From Rhizobium sullae (GTDB lineage: Bacteria > Pseudomonadota > Alphaproteobacteria > Rhizobiales > Rhizobiaceae), in contig NZ_FWER01000037.1 in the NCBI RefSeq assembly GCF_900169785.1, positions 1 to 35,871 of the forward strand: a DNA stretch of 35,871 bases, given 5' to 3'. A program made the position numbers and the translations under genes. How positions within the stretch are numbered: position 1 is the first letter of the stretch; each line of letters begins with the position of its first letter. Below are positions 23,462 through 31,510 of this stretch, one piece after another. The notes beneath the pieces were generated by a model that worked only from the letters and a program-made list of their open reading frames with translations, did not search any database and was not told where the DNA came from.

Positions 23462-26400
23462 ATGACACTGACATCGCAGCCGATGATATTGAGCGGGCGC
23501 GGCGTGACCGCGGTGCTCGGGCCGACCAATACAGGCAAGACCCATTACGCCATCGAGCGCATGGTAGCGCACGGCACCGGCGTAATCGGCCTGCCACTGC
23601 GTCTGCTGGCACGTGAGGTCTATACGCGCGTTGTCGAAAAGGTGGGAGTGCAGAACGTTGCGCTTGTGACCGGCGAGGAGAAGATCTCACCGGCGAATGC
23701 GCGCTTTTCCGTTTGCACGGTCGAAGCCATGCCGCGCGAAACAAAGGCCGCATTTGTCGCGATTGACGAGGTTCAGCTTGCAGGCGACCTCGAGCGTGGC
23801 CACATCTTCACCGACCGTATTCTGCATCTGCGCGGACGCGACGAAACGCTGCTTCTGGGGGCCGACACGATGCGGCCGATCCTACAGCAGCTCCTGCCTG
23901 GCATCACGGTCGTCGAAAGGCCGCGGCTTTCGCAACTTTTCTACTCGGGCCAAAAGAAGATCACCCGTCTTCCGCAACGGTCGGCTATCGTCGCCTTTTC
24001 GGCAGATGAGGTCTACGCCGTTGCAGAGCTGATCCGTCGTCAGCGAGGGGGTGCCGCGGTCGTTCTCGGCGCTCTCAGCCCCCGCACCCGAAATTCTCAA
24101 GTCGCGCTCTACCAGGCCGGCGATGTCGAATATCTCGTCGCAACCGATGCGATCGGCATGGGCCTCAATCTCGATGTCGATCACGTGGCTTTCGCGCAGG
24201 ACCGCAAGTTCGACGGGTATCAGTTCCGTAATCTCAATCCTGCCGAACTCGCTCAGGTCGCGGGACGTGCTGGCCGTCATGTCCGTGACGGCACATTCGG
24301 AGTGACGGGCCAGGTGCATCCGTTCGACGAGGAATTGGCGGAGAGGATCGAGGCCCACGAATTCGACAGTGTCAAAGTTTTGCAGTGGCGGACGAAGGAG
24401 CTTGATTTCTCCTCAATACAATCATTGCGGGCGAGCCTCGAAACGCCTCCGACCGCCCAAGGTTTAACGCGAGCCCTGCCCGCCGTTGACCAGCAAGCGC
24501 TCGAACATCTGGCGCGCTATCGGGAAATTATTGATCTGGCTACAAATCCGCAGCGCGTGGAGAAGCTTTGGGAAATTTGCGCACTGCCTGACTATCGGCG
24601 TATCGCGCCGGCACAGCATGCCGACCTGATCTCGACGCTCTTTTCCGATCTTGTGCGCCATGGCACGGTGAACGAGCAGTTTCTCGCAGAGCAGGTGCAT
24701 CGAGCGGATCGGACGGATGGCGAAATTGACACGCTTTCGGCGCGAATCGCGCAGATAAGAACGTGGACTTATGTGTCGAATCGACCCGATTGGCTTGCCG
24801 ATCCGACACACTGGCAGGAAAAGACGCGGGAAATCGAGGATCGATTGTCCGATGCGTTACATGAAAGGTTGACGAAACGCTTTGTTGATCGCAGGACATC
24901 TGTGCTCATGAAGCGCCTGAGAGAGAATGCGATGCTGGAAGCTGAAATCAGTGTGAATGGCGATGTCTTTGTTGAAGGACATCATGTGGGGCAATTGTCC
25001 GGATTCCGGTTCACGCCCCTTTCGGGTGCGGACGGACCGGACGGCAAGGCGATCCAGACCGCATCGCAAAAGGCGCTTGCCCTGGAATTCGAGGCGCGCG
25101 CCGCGCGCCTCCATGCTGCAGGCAACAGCGATCTGGCGATCAGCGCCGACGGCCTTATCCGCTGGCTCGGCGATCCGGTTGCGCGCCTTGCGGGCAGCGA
25201 ACACATCATGCGTCCTCGCGTCATCCTGCTTGCCGACGAACAACTGACGGGCAATGCGCGCGATCACGTTGCAGCCCGCATCGAGCGCTTCGTCAATCAC
25301 CACATCAGCACGATCCTGAAGCCGCTCGATGATCTTTCGCGTGCCGAAGACCTGCAGGGCTTGGCCAAGGGCCTTGCCTTCCAGCTCGTCGAAAATCTCG
25401 GCGTACTCTTTCGCCGCGACGTGACGGAAGAGGTGAAGTCGCTGGATCAGGACGCGCGTGCTTCCATGCGCCGTTATGGTGTTCGCTTCGGCGCCTACCA
25501 CATTTTCGTGCCCGCGCTTTTGAAGCCGGCTCCGGCTGAACTCATCACGCTGCTCTGGGCCTTGAAAAATGACGGCCTCGAAAAACCGGGCTATGGCGAC
25601 CTCATTCCGGTGCTGGCTGCCGGCCGCACGTCCGTCGTGACCGACCCGGGCTTCGAGCGCATGTTCTATAAGCTTGCCGGCTTCCGTTTTCTCGGCAAAC
25701 GTGCCGTTCGCATCGACATTCTCGAGCGGCTTGCGGATATCATCCGTCCATTGCTGCAGTGGAGGCCGGGTCAGGTGAATCGGCCGGAAGGAGCTTATGA
25801 TGGCCGCCGTTTCACGACGACCACCGCGATGCTTTCGATTCTCGGCGCGACGCTGGAGGATATGGAAGAGATTCTCAAGGGCCTCGGTTATCGCGCCGAT
25901 GCCGTGACCGCCGAGGAGGCGGCAGCTCATCTTGCTGCTCAAGACACTTCTGCCGCCCCGGCAGCGGAGATCCCTGTGGACGAAGCGGCCGAGAAGGCAG
26001 ATCATGACGATGCCGACAGCACATCGGAAGAAGCTGCTTCCGATGGGACGGCTACAGAAGACAAGCCTGCTGTCGAGGCCGCGACTGCCGACTCATCCGC
26101 GGCTGAACCTGCGGAAGCCGTGGAGCCTGTCGAACAGAAACCTGTCCTTCTGTGGCGTCTTGGCGGGCGCAACGACAACCATCGCCAAGCACGCGGTCAA
26201 GGTGAACGCCGCAGCGGTGACCGTCAGCAGCATGGCACCCGCCGTCACGGCGGGGGCGAAGGCGCAGAAGGCAATCGTGGCGAAGGCCGTGACGGCAAAC
26301 GCCAGGAACGGGACCGCGACGGCAGCAAGCCGCACCAGGGCCGTGGCGATCGCAACGAGAAGCGGGGTGATCGTCAGGATCGCGGCGACCGCAAGGATCG

Positions 26401-26527
26401 CAACAACAATCGCAACGGCGCACAGCCGCTGCGCTTCGAGGCAAAGCCGCCGCGCAAGGAAAAGCCGATCGACCCGGATTCTCCTTTCGCAAAGCTCGCT
26501 GCCTTGAAGGAGCAGATGAAGAAGTAG
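23462..26527 (+). CDS. SUV3-like superfamily 2 RNA helicase with charged C-terminal tail
   Basis: This 1021-aa protein has an SF2 helicase core resembling mitochondrial SUV3 and the rhizobial MgpS-type helicases. Walker A GPTNTGKTHYA starts near residue 20, the DEVQ motif follows in FVAIDEVQLAGD, and motif VI is AQVAGRAGRHVRDG. A central SUV3-type helical region and a conserved block around residues 620-830 follow. The last 180 residues are low-complexity: an Ala/Glu/Asp-rich acidic stretch (about 830-900), then an Arg/Gly/Asp/Asn-rich basic tail (about 905-995), as in RNA-binding disordered regions. The ATG at 23462 has no strong ribosome-binding site; another ATG lies seven codons later. 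The S4 RNA-binding protein gene starts 4 bp downstream, suggesting a shared RNA-related role. The substrate is unknown. Confidence 0.9.
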   Translation: MTLTSQPMILSGRGVTAVLGPTNTGKTHYAIERMVAHGTGVIGLPLRLLAREVYTRVVEKVGVQNVALVTGEEKISPANARFSVCTVEAMPRETKAAFVAIDEVQLAGDLERGHIFTDRILHLRGRDETLLLGADTMRPILQQLLPGITVVERPRLSQLFYSGQKKITRLPQRSAIVAFSADEVYAVAELIRRQRGGAAVVLGALSPRTRNSQVALYQAGDVEYLVATDAIGMGLNLDVDHVAFAQDRKFDGYQFRNLNPAELAQVAGRAGRHVRDGTFGVTGQVHPFDEELAERIEAHEFDSVKVLQWRTKELDFSSIQSLRASLETPPTAQGLTRALPAVDQQALEHLARYREIIDLATNPQRVEKLWEICALPDYRRIAPAQHADLISTLFSDLVRHGTVNEQFLAEQVHRADRTDGEIDTLSARIAQIRTWTYVSNRPDWLADPTHWQEKTREIEDRLSDALHERLTKRFVDRRTSVLMKRLRENAMLEAEISVNGDVFVEGHHVGQLSGFRFTPLSGADGPDGKAIQTASQKALALEFEARAARLHAAGNSDLAISADGLIRWLGDPVARLAGSEHIMRPRVILLADEQLTGNARDHVAARIERFVNHHISTILKPLDDLSRAEDLQGLAKGLAFQLVENLGVLFRRDVTEEVKSLDQDARASMRRYGVRFGAYHIFVPALLKPAPAELITLLWALKNDGLEKPGYGDLIPVLAAGRTSVVTDPGFERMFYKLAGFRFLGKRAVRIDILERLADIIRPLLQWRPGQVNRPEGAYDGRRFTTTTAMLSILGATLEDMEEILKGLGYRADAVTAEEAAAHLAAQDTSAAPAAEIPVDEAAEKADHDDADSTSEEAASDGTATEDKPAVEAATADSSAAEPAEAVEPVEQKPVLLWRLGGRNDNHRQARGQGERRSGDRQQHGTRRHGGGEGAEGNRGEGRDGKRQERDRDGSKPHQGRGDRNEKRGDRQDRGDRKDRNNNRNGAQPLRFEAKPPRKEKPIDPDSPFAKLAALKEQMKK

Positions 26528-26530
26528 CCA

Positions 26531-26935
26531 ATGAGCGGGGAGACACAGCCAGGGAGCGGTTCGCGGCAGCGCATCGACAAGTGGCTGTTCTTCACGCGCA
26601 TGGTGAAATCACGCTCTCTGGCGCAAAGCCACATCCAATCAGGCCGCGTTCGTATCAACGGCGAGCGCGTACAGCAACCCAGCCAGATCGTAAAGGCAGG
26701 CGACCGTGTCGAGCTGGCACTCGAGCGCCGGGATGTGGTTCTGATCGTGAAGGCACCGGGCGAGAGGCGCGGGCCTTTCGAGGAAGCAAAACTGCTTTAC
26801 GAGGATCTGACGCCGCCGCAGGGTGAGACAAAACGTCTCACGTCCTATGAGCAAGCCATCCGTGCAGCCGGCAGCGGCCGGCCGACGAAAAAGGAGCGGC
26901 GTGCAACCGATCGGCTATTGCCCGACGAGGATTAG
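26531..26935 (+). CDS. S4-domain RNA-binding protein, Hsp15-like
   Basis: This 134-aa basic protein has a single S4 RNA-binding domain near the N-terminus (RIDKWLFFTRMVKSRSLAQ, then GRVRINGERVQQPSQIVKAGDRVEL, residues about 13-65). E. coli Hsp15 (HslR), the closest well-known relative, recycles free 50S subunits carrying nascent chains. The tail is charged (RPTKKERRATDRLLPDED). Its ATG is 4 bp after the helicase stop codon, so the two are almost certainly cotranscribed and possibly coupled in translation. Its specific RNA target here is not known. Confidence 0.92.
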   Translation: MSGETQPGSGSRQRIDKWLFFTRMVKSRSLAQSHIQSGRVRINGERVQQPSQIVKAGDRVELALERRDVVLIVKAPGERRGPFEEAKLLYEDLTPPQGETKRLTSYEQAIRAAGSGRPTKKERRATDRLLPDED

Positions 26936-27129
26936 AAAACTCTATCAGCCAGAGCCTGCTTGGCAGATCGTTTATTCTTGAAATCCGGCCACAAAGCCGA
27001 TACGTCACAGTCAACTTGCCGGACAGTGTGCTTGCCTCCCAAGCCTGTCCACGCTGTCCTCCGGCCAGGGGAAAGGCGCGACGTTCCAGGTTGCCCGGCC
27101 CCGCTTTCGTGAAAATCCTGGAGTTCTTC

Positions 27130-27468
27130 ATGACCTATGTCGTGACCGACAATTGCATTCGCTGCAAATATACCGATTGTGTGGAAGTCTGCCCCGTCGA
27201 TTGTTTCTATGAAGGCGAAAATTTTCTCGTCATTCACCCGGATGAGTGCATCGACTGCGGTGTCTGCGAACCCGAATGTCCCGCCGAGGCCATCAAGCCG
27301 GATACCGAACCGGGGCTCGACAAGTGGCTCAAGATTAATGCGGAATATGCCAGCATCTGGCCCAACATCACGATCAAGAAAGAACCGATGGCGGAGGCCA
27401 AGGAAATGGACGGAGAGGTCGGCAAATTCGAGAGGTATTTCTCCGAAAAGCCCGGCTCCGGCGATTGA
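27130..27468 (+). CDS. fdxA: Seven-iron ferredoxin FdxA
   Basis: FdxA is a 112-aa soluble electron carrier with one [3Fe-4S] and one [4Fe-4S] cluster, of the Azotobacter FdI type. The cysteine pattern is visible: Cys9, Cys17 and Cys50 fit the 3Fe cluster; Cys21, Cys40, Cys43 and Cys46 fit the 4Fe cluster; Cys12 and Cys25 are extra. The C-terminal extension (KWLKINAEYASIWPNITIKKEP) is typical of the family. The ATG at 27130 follows a TGGAG site; a longer frame from 27016 adds residues unlike ferredoxins. It stands alone between the S4 gene and carD. An inverted repeat (27450-27488) overlaps its stop codon. Confidence 0.96.
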   Translation: MTYVVTDNCIRCKYTDCVEVCPVDCFYEGENFLVIHPDECIDCGVCEPECPAEAIKPDTEPGLDKWLKINAEYASIWPNITIKKEPMAEAKEMDGEVGKFERYFSEKPGSGD

Positions 27469-27488
27469 AATCGGGATCAGAGCCGGGC
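27450..27488 (+). other. Stem-loop spanning the fdxA stop codon
   Basis: GCCCGGCTC (27450-27458) and GAGCCGGGC (27480-27488) form a perfect 9-bp stem, with a smaller CGAT / ATCG pairing inside the loop. There is no U-tract, so it is not a classical terminator; it may protect the 3' end of the fdxA mRNA. Confidence 0.5.
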
Positions 27489-27840
27489 GTAAACGTTTAT
27501 ATGATGCTCCGTTCATATAGGTGCCATGTGTTGCCCGCATGGCTCACATTAAGCAAATTATTGATTTCCTCATATTTTTATGATAGTTTTCGGAAACTGA
27601 TCCATTTGAGGCACGAAGCGTGCCGAAGCCATCACGAAAGCAAGAGAAATCCGTACGCGGTTCCCCGTGAGATATCAACACCTTGAGCCGTTCGATCGTC
27701 GATCGCGCGCAAGGATTTCTTTTGCTTCTGTCTGGTGAGACCAGAGTGAAGTCACCCGACGGAGCGGATCCGTCTCATCCGGGCCTGACTGACCCGGCTC
27801 CGGCCGCTGCCGGACGCGTAACAGGGAGTTTTTGACTAGT
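27469..27840 (+). promoter_or_regulatory. fdxA-carD intergenic region, carD leader
   Basis: These 372 bp contain no convincing gene. The left half is AT-rich (27540-27600) and likely holds the carD promoter, but no clear -35/-10 pair could be fixed. The right half is GC-rich and foldable: CCGGG / CCCGG around 27780-27797 and a perfect TCCGGC-CGCT-GCCGGA hairpin at 27799-27814 lie just ahead of the AGGGAG ribosome-binding site. A structured 5' leader is therefore likely. Confidence 0.45.
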
Positions 27841-28413
27841 ATGACGACCCAGCAGAAAAAACCTTCAGCAGCACGCCACGGCTTCAAGACCGGTGAATCG
27901 ATCGTATACCCCGCTCACGGCGTCGGTAACATCACCGCTATCGAAGAGCAAGAAGTCGCCGGCATGAAGCTCGAACTTTTCGTTATCGATTTCGAGAAGG
28001 ACAAGATGCGCCTGAAGGTTCCGGTTGCCAAGGCAATGAACATCGGCATGCGCAAGCTGTCTGAAACTGATTTCGTCGAGCGCGCTCTGAAGGTTGTGCA
28101 GGGCAAGGCGCGCGTCAAGCGTACCATGTGGTCCCGCCGTGCGCAGGAATATGATGCCAAGATCAATTCCGGCGACCTGATTTCCATCGCCGAAGTCGTT
28201 CGCGATCTCTATCGCGCTGAGAACCAGCCTGAGCAATCCTATTCCGAACGCCAGCTCTACGAAGCCGCACTCGATCGCATGGCGCGTGAAATCGCTGCGG
28301 TGAACAAGATGTCGGAAACTGAAGCCGTCCGCCTTGTCGAGACGAACCTCAACAAGGGTCCGAAGCGCGGCAAGGCAACCGAAGAGGACGAGTCGCAGGA
28401 CGAAGCCGCTTAA
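27841..28413 (+). CDS. carD: CarD/CdnL-family RNA polymerase-binding regulator
   Basis: CarD/CdnL proteins bind the RNA polymerase beta subunit and stabilise open complexes at rRNA and other promoters; in Caulobacter CdnL supports growth and metabolism. The 190-aa product has the N-terminal RNAP-interacting Tudor-like domain (GESIVYPAHGVGNITAIEE, then KLELFVIDFEKDKMRLKVPV, residues about 17-66). A helical DNA-binding domain follows (WSRRAQEYDAKINSGDLISIAEVVRDL, with the conserved Trp near residue 97). The tail is acidic. The ATG at 27841 is 13 bases from AGGGAG, longer than ideal; a TTG at 27832 lies too close to it. A strong terminator follows, so carD is probably monocistronic. Confidence 0.95.
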   Translation: MTTQQKKPSAARHGFKTGESIVYPAHGVGNITAIEEQEVAGMKLELFVIDFEKDKMRLKVPVAKAMNIGMRKLSETDFVERALKVVQGKARVKRTMWSRRAQEYDAKINSGDLISIAEVVRDLYRAENQPEQSYSERQLYEAALDRMAREIAAVNKMSETEAVRLVETNLNKGPKRGKATEEDESQDEAA

Positions 28414-28440
28414 TACAGCATTGTTTTCCCTAGGAAAAAG

Positions 28441-28466
28441 CCCGGCCTGCGTGCCGGGTTTTTTTT
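28441..28466 (+). terminator. Rho-independent terminator of carD
   Basis: CCCGGC (28441-28446) and GCCGGG (28453-28458) enclose a six-base loop and are followed by eight T residues. It lies 27 bp after the carD stop codon. Confidence 0.93.
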
Positions 28467-28468
28467 GT

Positions 28469-28494
28469 GGAACTTTTCCCGGCCAGCCGCGTTT
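28469..28494 (+). promoter_or_regulatory. Candidate EcfG/RpoE2 promoter upstream of the rpoH2 leader
   Basis: GGAAC (28469-28473), 16 bases and CGTTT (28490-28494) match the alphaproteobacterial general-stress consensus GGAAC-N16/17-CGTT exactly. It begins right after the carD terminator and points toward rpoH2, which is known to depend on this sigma class in some rhizobia. The predicted start lies near 28501, about 300 bp before the rpoH2 ATG. Confidence 0.7.
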
Positions 28495-28536
28495 AAATAA
28501 CGTAAATGCGGGCTGCATCGGGAAATATTCGTCCCC

Positions 28537-28566
28537 TCGAACGTTCGCATTCCTGTCAACGTTCGA
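28537..28566 (+). repeat. Perfect inverted repeat ahead of the 23-codon ORF
   Basis: TCGAACGTT (28537-28545) and AACGTTCGA (28558-28566) are perfect 9-bp arms around a 12-base loop; the left part also forms the palindrome CGAACGTTCG (28538-28547). It ends just before the GAGGAG ribosome-binding site at 28568, so it could be an RNA hairpin controlling translation or a DNA operator. Confidence 0.65.
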
Positions 28567-28579
28567 TGAGGAGCGGATC

Positions 28580-28651
28580 ATGCCTTCCCCAAATTGCCCT
28601 GCCGGCAACTTGAAGAAACAGGTCCAGCTTTACTGCCTTAACGGCACATGA
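28580..28651 (+). CDS. Putative 23-aa leader peptide or small protein upstream of rpoH2
   Basis: The ATG at 28580 has a near-ideal ribosome-binding site (GAGGAG, seven bases upstream) and opens 23 codons ending in TGA at 28649-28651. The product is hydrophilic, with two cysteines (MPSPNCPAGNLKKQ, then VQLYCLNGT); no signal peptide or membrane helix is seen. It sits between an EcfG-type promoter match and a terminator-like hairpin that begins 12 bases after the stop. This layout resembles an attenuator leader, or a stand-alone stress-induced small protein. I recognise no family. Coding status rests on the ribosome-binding site and the context only. Confidence 0.45.
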   Translation: MPSPNCPAGNLKKQVQLYCLNGT

Positions 28652-28662
28652 CGAAGAGATAG

Positions 28663-28697
28663 GGCCCCCTCCTGAAAAATCCAGAAGCGGGGCCTTT
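28663..28697 (+). terminator. Terminator-like hairpin between the small ORF and rpoH2
   Basis: GGCCCC (28663-28668) pairs with GGGGCC (28689-28694), and partial pairing of CTCCTG with CAGAAG extends the stem inward. Only TTTA follows, so termination may be incomplete, allowing regulated read-through into rpoH2. Confidence 0.6.
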
Positions 28698-28797
28698 ATG
28701 CAATTCAGACGCTGGATTGGTTCGGACAGCGATGTTCCGGAAACGGATCTTGTTTGTTTCTTTCAGGGGCACGAGGCCTGATTTTTAGGAGACCGAT

Positions 28798-29661
28798 ATG
28801 AAGAACATGTCTGCAGACCGGCGTATGATCAAAATCGCCATGGCGGCTCCCTATCTTGCTCGGGAAGAAGAACATAACCTCGCTATTCGCTGGAAGGACA
28901 ATGAGGATCGCGGCGCCCGAAACCAGATCGCGATGGCTCACATGCGCCTCGTTATTTCCATGGCGGGCAAGTTCCGGAATTTCGGTCTGCCAATGAGCGA
29001 TCTCGTACAGGAAGGTTATGTCGGACTTCTTGAGGCCGCTGCCCGCTTTGAGCCGGAGCGCGAGGTGCGCTTCTCCACCTATGCAAGCTGGTGGATCCGC
29101 GCGTCGATCCAGGACTATATCCTGCGCAACTGGTCGATTGTTCGCGGCGGCACGAGTTCCGCGCAGAAGGCCCTTTTCTTCAATCTGCGCCGCCTCCGCG
29201 CCAAGCTTGCCAGAGGCGACTCGCATCTCACCCTTCAATCCATCCATCAGGAGATCGCGGCTGCCTTGGGTGTCAGCCTTGCCGACGTTCAGACGATGGA
29301 TGCGCGTCTTTCGGGCAATGACGCCTCGCTGCAGGCACCTTCGGTCTCCGGCGATGCTGACAGCGCGGAGAAGATGGATTTCCTTGTCAGCGATGATCCG
29401 CTGCCGGACGAGCAGGTTTCCAACATGATTGACGGTGAACGCCGCCGTATCTGGCTGACATCGGCGCTGAAACATCTCAATGAGCGCGAAATGAAGATCA
29501 TTGCAGCGCGCCGCCTTGCCGAAGAAGGCGCGACGCTCGAGGAACTCGGCGCCGATCTCGGAATTTCGAAGGAACGCGTTCGCCAGATCGAAAGCCGCGC
29601 CATGGAAAAATTGCGCAGCGCGCTTGTCAATGCGGATCCGCATATGGCGGCTCACGCCTAA
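28798..29661 (+). CDS. rpoH2: RNA polymerase heat-shock sigma factor RpoH2
   Basis: This sigma-32-type factor directs RNA polymerase to heat-shock and oxidative-stress promoters; rhizobia have two or more, and this 287-aa protein resembles RpoH2. Region 2 has MRLVISMAGKFRNFGLPMSDLVQEGYVGLLEAA and the DNA-melting part FSTYASWWIRASIQDYILRNWSIV. The RpoH box QKALFFNLRRLR follows near residue 125. Region 4 ends with ATLEELGADLGISKERVRQIESRAMEKLR. GGAG stands seven bases before the ATG at 28798. A rho-independent terminator closes the gene. An EcfG-type promoter, a small ORF and a leaky-looking hairpin lie upstream and may control it. Confidence 0.95.
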   Translation: MKNMSADRRMIKIAMAAPYLAREEEHNLAIRWKDNEDRGARNQIAMAHMRLVISMAGKFRNFGLPMSDLVQEGYVGLLEAAARFEPEREVRFSTYASWWIRASIQDYILRNWSIVRGGTSSAQKALFFNLRRLRAKLARGDSHLTLQSIHQEIAAALGVSLADVQTMDARLSGNDASLQAPSVSGDADSAEKMDFLVSDDPLPDEQVSNMIDGERRRIWLTSALKHLNEREMKIIAARRLAEEGATLEELGADLGISKERVRQIESRAMEKLRSALVNADPHMAAHA

Positions 29662-29689
29662 GAGCCTTTACTCCCAGCAGCACAAACTC

Positions 29690-29716
29690 ACCCGGTGAAA
29701 GCCGGGTTCTTTTTTA
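29690..29716 (+). terminator. Rho-independent terminator of rpoH2
   Basis: ACCCGG (29690-29695) pairs with CCGGGT (29702-29707) across a six-base loop and is followed by a T-rich run to about 29714. The run reaches the stop codon of the converging protease gene. Confidence 0.85.
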
Positions 29717-31231
29717 TTCGGAAATGATCTTCACGCGGTCGCCGGGCGAAACCGTGCCGCCGGCCCGCAGGGCATTGATCAGTTTGAAGAGGTCGAGTTT
29801 ACGATCCGTGCCAAGCATTCGGGCCGCCAGCGTTGCGACGTTTTCGCCGGGACGAACGGTGACGACGCGGATTCTCAGGGGCTTCAGCGTTGCCGCCTCC
29901 TGCGGCGTCATGCGGCGGAAGCTGGCGCGCAACACGTCTGCCGTCTGCTGCAAGACGGCACTGCCCTTTGGAACGGCCGTCAGGAAGCGGAAGATCTGCG
30001 AATTATTGCGCACCACCGTAACATCGAAATCCCATCGATCCGCTGTGGCACGGGCCGTTGCCGCTTCCATGCCGTTAACGGTGATCGGCCGGATCGTCGA
30101 AGGATCGAGACCAGTGACCCAGCCGCTCGAAATGTAATTCGTCAAGCTCTGGTTGTCGTTGCCGGCAACGCCGTCAAAGCGGATAGCCACGTCTCCCGGA
30201 CCGGTTGCCATGACGGCTTCGACTTTGTTGTCGATGCTGAAATCCGGCGGCACGTCGAAGCGAATGCCGAGACCGCCATGCAGGAAGGTCTGGCCGCGAA
30301 CATAGCCTTCCTCCGGACTGTCGCCATAGAGAAGACCGTCGATGCCATCGAGATAGTAGCCCCTTCCCTTGTCACCGACCGTCCCTTCCTGGCCGAAGGC
30401 GCGGGCGTGATCGCGCGAAAGCTCGATGCGCTGCACCGAGTTCGGGTGGCTCGAAAGGAAGTCCAGGCTTTGGTCGGCGTCAGGATCGGCAGACATGAAG
30501 CGGCTGTAGGCAGCCATCGAATCGAGGAAGCGCGTGGCGGCATAAGGGTCATAACCCGCTTCGCCAAGCATGCGCACACCAATCACGTCGGCCTGCAGTT
30601 CCTGCTGGCGGGAGAAAGCCGCAAGACGCAGCTTGCCTCGCGCGAGAGCTTGCTTACCAGCGATGTCGCTCGACAGCACCTCGGCAACCACGCGGCTTGC
30701 AATGACCTCAGCCTCTTCGCGCTTCTGCCGCTCGATGCCGTGATTGGCCGTCACGTGACCCATTTCATGCGACAGCACGGCTGCGACTTCCGAAGCATCG
30801 TTGGCGAGTGCCAGCAGGCCGCGGGTTACATAGAGATAGCCGCCCGGCAGTGCAAAAGCATTGATCGCCGGTGAATTCAAAATCGTGATGCGATAGGACT
30901 GGCTCGGATTTTCCGAAACCGCCGTCAGCGCGCCGGCAATGCGGGCAACGAGGCGTTCGGTCTTGGCATCCTTGTATTCGCCGCCGTAGCTCGCAACGAT
31001 ACGCGGATGTTCGCGCGCACCCATGGCGGCACGTGGATCGTTCTTTTGTACTTCATCGACGATCTGCGGATTGGCAGAGGGAGAGACGGTCGGCTGATAC
31101 GATTGTTCGATGATCGACTGGCAGCCATTAAGCGCAACTGCGGCCGCAGACACGAGTAATGCGCGGCGGCTCCACCGGTATGGCACAGAAAGCACGTTAC
31201 TGGAGGGCGCGGGGCGTTTCCACGTCGTCAT
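29714..31231 (-). CDS. M48-family metalloprotease lipoprotein with C-terminal LysM-like domain
   Basis: This is a predicted envelope zinc protease of the BepA/YfgC and LoiP group, which degrades or repairs outer-membrane proteins. A twin-arginine-like lipoprotein signal (RRALLVSAAAVALNGC) lies near the N-terminus with lipobox LNGC. The M48 domain has HEMGH (catalytic motif) and a third zinc ligand in the RQQELQADVIG segment. A middle domain follows, then a C-terminal LysM-like segment (TVRPGENVATLAARMLG; SPGDRVKII) that could bind peptidoglycan. Length is about 505 aa from the ATG at 31231. That start is the least certain point: ATGs at 31258 and further upstream are possible and no ribosome-binding site is strong. 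It converges with rpoH2. Confidence 0.9.
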   Translation of the reverse strand: MTTWKRPAPSSNVLSVPYRWSRRALLVSAAAVALNGCQSIIEQSYQPTVSPSANPQIVDEVQKNDPRAAMGAREHPRIVASYGGEYKDAKTERLVARIAGALTAVSENPSQSYRITILNSPAINAFALPGGYLYVTRGLLALANDASEVAAVLSHEMGHVTANHGIERQKREEAEVIASRVVAEVLSSDIAGKQALARGKLRLAAFSRQQELQADVIGVRMLGEAGYDPYAATRFLDSMAAYSRFMSADPDADQSLDFLSSHPNSVQRIELSRDHARAFGQEGTVGDKGRGYYLDGIDGLLYGDSPEEGYVRGQTFLHGGLGIRFDVPPDFSIDNKVEAVMATGPGDVAIRFDGVAGNDNQSLTNYISSGWVTGLDPSTIRPITVNGMEAATARATADRWDFDVTVVRNNSQIFRFLTAVPKGSAVLQQTADVLRASFRRMTPQEAATLKPLRIRVVTVRPGENVATLAARMLGTDRKLDLFKLINALRAGGTVSPGDRVKIISE

Positions 31232-31510
31232 GCTGTCCAGTCTGGCTCTCCGAGTCATCTTGCTTTTAGGCCGGTTTGCCGCATGTCTGATCCGGCCGCT
31301 TCCAACGGGGTTCAACAGTCGTCCATCCCGGTTCTCGCACTGCACAACGGGAAGACACAAGCCATTGCTGTAACTGATTTCCGCATCGGTTGCATAGCGA
31401 GACTCTGCTTAATTGTAGCGCCGTTGTATTTTAGCAAGCGTGGCATCGTTAGGGTGTCCTCTCGCTCGGATGAAATTGTGGCGAAAGTGCCAGTGCAAGC
31501 GTGAGATTCG
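31232..31510. other. Intergenic region between protease and thiQ
   Basis: This 279-bp stretch should contain the protease promoter (minus strand) and the end of the thiBPQ transcript. An inverted repeat GGCCGG / CCGGCC (31269-31274, 31292-31297) would fold in the protease leader. No terminator with a T-tract was found after thiQ and no convincing small gene is seen. Confidence 0.35.

Noticed and set aside
24857..26005. 382-codon minus-strand open frame within the helicase gene
   Set aside because: It is antisense to a well-supported helicase and its composition is that of a shadow frame.
28334..28651. 105-codon plus-strand frame that ends with the 23-codon ORF
   Set aside because: Its first part overlaps the carD end in another frame and runs through the carD terminator. 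Only the short ATG at 28580 with its own ribosome-binding site is plausible.
31283..31504. 73-codon plus-strand frame between the protease and thiQ
   Set aside because: It has no ribosome-binding site and no hydrophobic or domain pattern, and it lies in the expected promoter region of the protease gene.
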